From contig JAXGPX010000002.1 in NCBI GenBank assembly GCA_040766745.1, positions 186,001 through 250,000 on the forward strand: a DNA stretch of 64,000 nucleotides, read 5' to 3'. The translations under genes and the position numbers were made by a program. The notes beneath the pieces were generated by a model. It was not told where the DNA came from. It worked only from the letters and a program-made list of their open reading frames with translations, and did not search any database. This DNA is from JAXGPX01 sp040766745. GTDB lineage: Bacteria; Bacillota; Sulfobacillia; Fermentithermobacillales; Fermentithermobacillaceae. This document shows positions 59,832 through 64,000 of this stretch, piece after piece. The stretch's first letter is position 1. The number at the start of each line of letters is the position of its first letter.

Positions 59832-60641
59832 TTACCGCAGGTAGTCAAGAAGGCTCGGTTGAATCAGCCTTGCCCCTGCAGCAAGTGCAGCCTGGTACGC
59901 CGCCTCTTGGGATTTCAACCTTACTATGACTTCTGTAAGATCAATATCTTCGACATTGGAAAGGAGTCTTTGGTACTCTATATCGATGGCTTTGGCCTTA
60001 TCGTTCAGGATATCTAACCGCCTTAGCTTTGCGCCATTTTCGGCCCGTTCTGCCAGTACTTCATTTATGGCCTGGCCTATGCCTTCAGCCCCGGCCAGAA
60101 TGTCACTGTCATTAGAATTCTCGAGGCCCTCTGCCAATTTAGTCATAGAGCCGCTTACATCATCAAGCGTACCCTGAACACTCTTGCCGGTTATGGTCAC
60201 GTCAGCTCCCAACCGCCATTCAGGCATGGTCCCTGAAAGGAGCTTGCGCCCGTCAACAGTTGTATTGGCAATACTGTCGGCTTCATCCAAAAGCTGCTGG
60301 ATTTCTGCAGCTATAGCCTGTCGAGCATCGGCTGGCGTGGTCCCAGTGGCACCGTAAAGGGCAAGTTCATGGGCCCTTGAGAGCACCGAAGTAAGGTGTG
60401 AAAGAGCCTGCTCAGTCTGTTCCATCCAATTCCTGGCCTTATCAAGATTACGCATATACTGTTTGCTTACAGAAAGATGGTGTCTAAGAGATATGGACCT
60501 TTCTGACCCGATAGGATCGTCCTGAGGCCTTGTAATGGCTCGCCCTGACGAGGCCATATCCTGCAATTTGCCAAGCCTTGTTTCGCTCTTGAAAACGTTA
60601 TAAAGAAAGTTCCGTTCCATGGTCAAATCAGTGACACGCAC
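59832..60641 (-). CDS. flgL: Flagellar hook-associated protein 3 (FlgL)
   Basis: A 269-residue FlgL, junction protein between hook and filament. The N terminus RVTDLTMERNFLYNVFKSE is typical. The D0/D1 flagellin-like helices are visible (LGKLQDMASSGRAITRPQDD and IRLKSQEAAYQAAL-like VRLKSQEAAYQAALAAGARL). I choose the GTG at 60641, eight bases after GGAGG, over an ATG at 60647 that is only two bases from it. It follows flgK. Confidence 0.94.
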   Translation of the reverse strand: MRVTDLTMERNFLYNVFKSETRLGKLQDMASSGRAITRPQDDPIGSERSISLRHHLSVSKQYMRNLDKARNWMEQTEQALSHLTSVLSRAHELALYGATGTTPADARQAIAAEIQQLLDEADSIANTTVDGRKLLSGTMPEWRLGADVTITGKSVQGTLDDVSGSMTKLAEGLENSNDSDILAGAEGIGQAINEVLAERAENGAKLRRLDILNDKAKAIDIEYQRLLSNVEDIDLTEVIVRLKSQEAAYQAALAAGARLIQPSLLDYLR

Positions 60642-60679
60642 AGACATTACCTCCGTCTCAAAGGCAGCAGCGGCTTAAT

Positions 60680-62122
60680 CTACCTGCCGCCCAAGCCCAT
60701 CCGGTTTATGATAGTATCGAGCATCTCATCAGCTGTACTTATAACCCGGCTGGCTGCATTAAAAGCATGCTGCTCACGTATGAGATTGGCGATTTCCTCA
60801 TCAAGGGATACTCCGCTTATCGAGTCTTTTCTATTGGCAAGTTCTTTGACCAGCAATTCCTGAGTATCATAGCCACTTTCAACTCTCTGTCCTTCTACTC
60901 CTAAACCGCCCACAATTCCCATCCACTTGTCAGTGAAATCCCCGTCTGAAAGGTCAAGTAGTCCGCTGTCTTTCAGCTGCTTGAGATAACTATTCTCATT
61001 GCCCTCTATGAAATCTGCTATGGCCAGGGCTATGCTTCCATCAAGCGGATCAGAACCGGTCGCAGTCCGGATCTTATCTGGATGGTCAATAATATTATCG
61101 TCAACCTTAATCGTTGAAAGAAAGTCTGCACCCAATGGATCCAGGTAAAAGAAGGGGGAATAAGGGCCTGTTCCTTCAAAATCTGCCTGGTGAATGGCAT
61201 TGACTCCCTGAGCAAGGTTTTTCACCACTTCATTAAGTTCCTTCCGGAACCTTAAGACTATCCCATCACGAGCAGTTTTGTGGCCGCCAAGGCTTCCGGC
61301 AACCGAGTCCAGTTCAATCTTATCGCTGTCTTTTGGGCCTGTAAGGAGGTTAAACTTGATCCCGTCACCGGTCACAGTGCTCTCTAACCTGTAAACCTTA
61401 TGCCTGTCTACTAACGGGATACCCCCTATGTTAACCTTAACTGTGCCTTCATCCAAATAACTTACTGTAGCTCCTGTAAGCTCAGTCACCTCGTCCAGAA
61501 GAAGGTCCCTTCTGTCCATCAAGTCCCCAACCGGCTCCTTCCTTGCAAGTGCCCTTGAAATCTCCGTGTTCAAAGAACCAACTCTTTCGGCCAGAAGATT
61601 GACTTTAGCAACTGTAGCATCGATACCTGCTTCAATATCAGCCGTAAGTGAGTCTATTTGACTCCCTAAGTGCCTGAACATATCTGTAAGGGATCGGCCT
61701 GCTTCAAGGAGCTGAGTTCTCGCTGCACTGGATTGGGGATCTGAAGAAAGGTCGTGCCAGGACGCCCAGAATAAATCTACAGACTCTCTTATGCTAGAAT
61801 CAGAAGGTTCGGCAAACACAACCTGTAAGTGGTCAAGGGTGTCCTTCTGAATGGCAAAGGCTGCCTTTTTCTCCTGTTCATTTCTTAAGACCGCATCCAC
61901 GAATTTGTCCCTTACCCTGGCAACATCGGCAACCCTGACCCCTAACCCGGAAGTGCCTGCGCTAAGGTTGATCCTCTGGATTATGGGCTCAAGGACAACT
62001 CTCTGCCGCGAATACCCGGGAGTAGACGCGTTGGCAATGTTATGGCCGGTGACGTCCATAGCACGCCTGGACGTAAGCAAAGCCGACTTCCCAATCTCAA
62101 GAGTGGAGAATGTTGATGGCAA
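60680..62122 (-). CDS. flgK: Flagellar hook-associated protein 1 (FlgK)
   Basis: A 480-residue FlgK. The N terminus carries the rod/hook signature TGHNIANASTPGYSRQ, and the C terminus has the matching helix EEIANLIREQHAFNAASRV ending in DEMLDTIINRMG. The central domain is shorter than in E. coli FlgK (547 residues). It starts at a TTG eight bases after GGGGG. Secreted through the flagellar export apparatus. Confidence 0.95.
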   Translation of the reverse strand: MPSTFSTLEIGKSALLTSRRAMDVTGHNIANASTPGYSRQRVVLEPIIQRINLSAGTSGLGVRVADVARVRDKFVDAVLRNEQEKKAAFAIQKDTLDHLQVVFAEPSDSSIRESVDLFWASWHDLSSDPQSSAARTQLLEAGRSLTDMFRHLGSQIDSLTADIEAGIDATVAKVNLLAERVGSLNTEISRALARKEPVGDLMDRRDLLLDEVTELTGATVSYLDEGTVKVNIGGIPLVDRHKVYRLESTVTGDGIKFNLLTGPKDSDKIELDSVAGSLGGHKTARDGIVLRFRKELNEVVKNLAQGVNAIHQADFEGTGPYSPFFYLDPLGADFLSTIKVDDNIIDHPDKIRTATGSDPLDGSIALAIADFIEGNENSYLKQLKDSGLLDLSDGDFTDKWMGIVGGLGVEGQRVESGYDTQELLVKELANRKDSISGVSLDEEIANLIREQHAFNAASRVISTADEMLDTIINRMGLGGR

Positions 62123-62139
62123 CAGCGTAACCCCCTATA

Positions 62140-62556
62140 CTAAGCCTTTTGGTCAAATGCAATAGGTGCTGTTTTTGAGGCCTGGAAATAATCTTCCCTT
62201 GGCAAAAACAGTCCGAGTTCGTATCTAACAAGTTCAAGGCTCTTGGATAATAGCTTCTGGTTTTGGTCGTTTAACCTTCGAAGCAAGAAAGTTTTATGTA
62301 CAAGCCCAGGCCTTAGATTGGCAAAATCTTCACTTTCTGCCAGGCCGGTTAACCTAGAGCCATTGCCCTCAAACTGGGTTTGAATGGCACTAAGGCTCTC
62401 AAGAACCTCTTCTTCCTCTTTGACTATTGCGTCAAGCCCAACACAATCGCCTGAAATAACCAATCGTTGCTTTTCACCTGCTAAATCCAGCAGTTTATCC
62501 AAAATCACCTCAATGTTGTTTAGCAAGAGGAGAATGATTGAAGACTGAGATTCCAC
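62140..62556 (-). CDS. flgN: FlgN-family flagellar chaperone
   Basis: A 138-residue, largely helical protein between flgM and flgK, the position of FlgN, which protects FlgK and FlgL before export. Helices: ILLLLNNIEVILDKLLDL at the start and VHKTFLLRRLNDQNQKLLSK near the end. The GTG at 62556 has GGGGG eight bases upstream. The family call rests on size, helical pattern and position. Confidence 0.82.
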   Translation of the reverse strand: MESQSSIILLLLNNIEVILDKLLDLAGEKQRLVISGDCVGLDAIVKEEEEVLESLSAIQTQFEGNGSRLTGLAESEDFANLRPGLVHKTFLLRRLNDQNQKLLSKSLELVRYELGLFLPREDYFQASKTAPIAFDQKA

Positions 62557-62616
62557 TTTCGCCGCCCCCTTCTGGGACGGTAGCGACCCTAAGATGCTGG
62601 CTTATGAGGCAAGTCG

Positions 62617-62913
62617 TTACCGGATCCTATCAACCAGAAGCCTTCCCACCAGTTTGTCTGCAATTAACTCAGTATCAACAGAATAGTCGCCACTCTCTAC
62701 TGCTTTGACAAGGGGCTCAACTCTGTCCTGGCGAATGTCAGGCAGGTTCTTGACCAATTCCCTTATCCTTTCGACGTCCCGGCCTGTAAATGACAGCCTG
62801 GTACCATCTTGACGGGTATCCCGGGGAAGGCCCTTATCAATCGACACAGTCTTAAACGTCTTTTCAGCCTTGTATACCTTAAGCACTTGGTCTATTTGTG
62901 TTCTTGATATCAT
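62617..62913 (-). CDS. flgM: Anti-sigma-28 factor FlgM
   Basis: A roughly 98-residue FlgM that binds sigma-28 (SigD) until the hook is complete. C-terminal helices carry the family pattern: LSFTGRDVERIRELVKNLPD and RVEPLVKAVESGDYSVDTEL, then IADKLVGRLL. I choose the ATG at 62913; a TTG at 62916 or GTG at 62946 are alternatives. A sigma-D-like promoter lies upstream at 62959-62986, as in Bacillus. Confidence 0.88.
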   Translation of the reverse strand: MISRTQIDQVLKVYKAEKTFKTVSIDKGLPRDTRQDGTRLSFTGRDVERIRELVKNLPDIRQDRVEPLVKAVESGDYSVDTELIADKLVGRLLVDRIR

Positions 62914-62958
62914 CAACTTGACATCGCCTCTTTCAAGTTTCGCCACCGTCCACCATAC

Positions 62959-62986
62959 TCATCGTTTAACAGCATGGCCGGGTTTA
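62959..62986 (-). promoter_or_regulatory. Sigma-D-like promoter before flgM
   Basis: TAAA (62983-62986), a 16-base spacer and AACGATGA (62959-62966) on the minus strand. Same spacing as the candidate before fliD. Confidence 0.4.
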
Positions 62987-63003
62987 GCTTTGGCCTCTAA
63001 AAC

Positions 63004-63450
63004 CTATTTTCGTCTTCGGCGAATTGTGTCAATCGTATACATTTGCTCCCGGGTTCTGGGTGATTCTTTTTGCAAACTTATTTCGGGCAGTTCGTGATCA
63101 GACCTGTCACCTTTGCCTGACTCACTAATGGATAGTCCGGAAAGGGCCTTTTGGCACTCAGGGCATATTTTGCCTGCTGCAACCGGCCTCTTGCATATAG
63201 CACATCTGCTGCCGGCTTCGTCGTTAAACTCAGTGCCTACTATTCGCCCCTGGCGCACAAATTCCGTTACTATTTCAACTGGAACTCCTGTGTCTTCACT
63301 AACAACTCTGACTGAAGCGCCTGAATGGCTAGACAGATATTCTTTTACAACTTCAAACAGATCCTCTTCTTTCCCGATGCAATCCTGGCATATTGTCAAT
63401 CCTGAGCTCAAAAAGAGCCTGCCGCATCTCCTGCAATTTTGAATTCCCAT
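63004..63450 (-). CDS. YvyF-like flagellar operon protein with zinc fingers
   Basis: A 148-residue protein of the type found between comFC and flgM in Firmicutes (YvyF family). Zinc-ribbon pairs lie at the N terminus (NCRRCGRLF, TICQDC) and again near residue 90-115 (CAICKRP, ICPEC). VRVVSEDTGVPVEIVTEFVRQ in the middle looks like a helix-turn-helix. The ATG at 63450 has AAAGGTGG six bases upstream; the frame reaches 63516 without one. Role unproven; a regulatory protein of flagellar expression is inferred. Confidence 0.82.
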   Translation of the reverse strand: MGIQNCRRCGRLFLSSGLTICQDCIGKEEDLFEVVKEYLSSHSGASVRVVSEDTGVPVEIVTEFVRQGRIVGTEFNDEAGSRCAICKRPVAAGKICPECQKALSGLSISESGKGDRSDHELPEISLQKESPRTREQMYTIDTIRRRRK

Positions 63451-63482
63451 TGGTATCCACCTTTCCCGTCCTTGGCAAACTC

Positions 63483-64000
63483 TCAATCCTTCAAAGTCCG
63501 CGCAAGTGTCACACAAACCACTTTGGTAGCCCCTGCTAATTTGAGGGCCCTTGCCGCTTCATCAAGGGTAGCGCCTGTAGTAATTACGTCATCAACCACG
63601 AGCACCCTAGCACCCCTAATAATTCGGCTATCCCGGGTTTCCATTGTTCCTCTCAGGTTTTGCCACCTGCCGGACCGGTCCAGCCGGGCCTGATGTTCCC
63701 GTGGTGCCTTTCTTACAAGAATATCGGTTAGAGGCAAACAAATTTTACACGCTACACCTACAGCAAGGTCTCTCGCCTGGTTATAGCCTCTGACTTTCTT
63801 GCTTCGGGATTCAAGTGGTACAGGCACTACTATGTCGGCATCGAAGAAAGATTGTGCTATCTCACCAAGCAAAAGTCCAAGGGGCCTGGATAGCCAGCGC
63901 TGGCCGTAATATTTCATCCGGTTGATAGCATACTTCAGATGTCCACCGTAAACTCCCAGGGACCTCCCTGCGTCAAAGTAGTACATGTTACGGCGGCAAT
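63483..64000 (-). CDS. comFC: ComFC-family phosphoribosyltransferase-like protein (5' end outside window)
   Basis: About 171 C-terminal residues are visible; the frame stays open to the right edge (reading CRRN just before YYFDAG), so the N-terminal zinc-finger part is cut off. The PRPP-binding loop VLVVDDVITTGATLDEA is intact, as are IVVPVPLESRSKKVRGYNQ and LVRKAPREHQARLDRSGR-type blocks. ComFC/ComF proteins are needed for DNA uptake in naturally competent bacteria. The position before yvyF-flgM matches Bacillus. Confidence 0.92.
   Translation of the reverse strand, partial: CRRNMYYFDAGRSLGVYGGHLKYAINRMKYYGQRWLSRPLGLLLGEIAQSFFDADIVVPVPLESRSKKVRGYNQARDLAVGVACKICLPLTDILVRKAPREHQARLDRSGRWQNLRGTMETRDSRIIRGARVLVVDDVITTGATLDEAARALKLAGATKVVCVTLARTLKD

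Noticed and set aside
1..64000. tRNA, rRNA, CRISPR, insertion sequence or prophage
   Set aside because: No regularly spaced repeats, transposase or integrase motifs, and no recognisable tRNA or rRNA sequences were seen; the window is densely filled by the listed protein genes.

Overview
The window looks like a chromosomal segment of a motile, Gram-positive-type Bacillota bacterium, probably from a Clostridia-like lineage. The evidence is a set of gene neighbourhoods shared with Bacillus and Clostridia: glmM-cdaR-cdaA, rapZ-yvcK-whiA, uvrB-uvrA-uvrC, ftsE-ftsX-ctpA-minJ-like, secA-prfB, hpf, and a late flagellar operon running comFC-yvyF-flgM-flgN-flgK-flgL-fliW-csrA-fliD-fliS-fliT. Base composition is moderate. 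Nearly every gene has a strong Shine-Dalgarno sequence, and many starts are TTG or GTG. Most genes lie on the minus strand. No rRNA, tRNA, CRISPR array, insertion sequence or prophage was recognised.

Layout, left to right. Positions 1-7617 hold two tandem cassettes, each with a GlmL/MutL-type ASKHA ATPase followed by a roughly 450-residue protein with barrel-sandwich-like and KOW-like segments. One cassette opens with a small membrane protein carrying a PH-like domain, the other with an unrecognised 142-residue protein. A hairpin and a promoter separate the cassettes, and no glutamate mutase subunit is nearby. This is the least explained multi-gene unit here. Positions 7752-13636 carry acpS, a fused NAD(P)HX repair enzyme, a MazEF-type toxin-antitoxin pair, a PLP-dependent D-cysteine desulfhydrase-like enzyme, a C26 glutamine-amidotransferase-like hydrolase and a DmpA-type aminopeptidase. 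Positions 13854-20696 hold a serine hydrolase, an M24-fold protein with altered metal ligands, the copper ATPase CopA and a C69 dipeptidase. The number of peptidases suggests peptide or amino-acid use.

Positions 20771-28586 carry cell-wall and c-di-AMP genes (glmM, cdaR, cdaA), a stand-alone pyruvate-kinase C-terminal-like domain, an archaeal-type cupin phosphoglucose isomerase, and rapZ-yvcK-whiA. Positions 28636-30724 encode a DUF2089 regulator and two envelope-type proteins; all three share a SHOCT-like helical hairpin. Positions 30823-43215 form one long minus-strand run, ftsE-ftsX-M23 hydrolase-ctpA-minJ-like-uvrB-uvrA-uvrC, interrupted by a strikingly structured 108-bp inverted-repeat element.

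Positions 43328-47732 hold a split transketolase and surface-polymer genes (wecG/tagA, csaB). Positions 47771-56238 run hpf, two unrecognised genes, a tiny hydrophobic ORF, an HD-GYP protein, a DUF5317 protein, secA, and prfB with its programmed +1 frameshift. A cold-shock gene with a structured leader separates this run from the flagellar operon at 56831-64000. The window cuts off genes at both ends: the second 450-residue protein at the left and comFC at the right.
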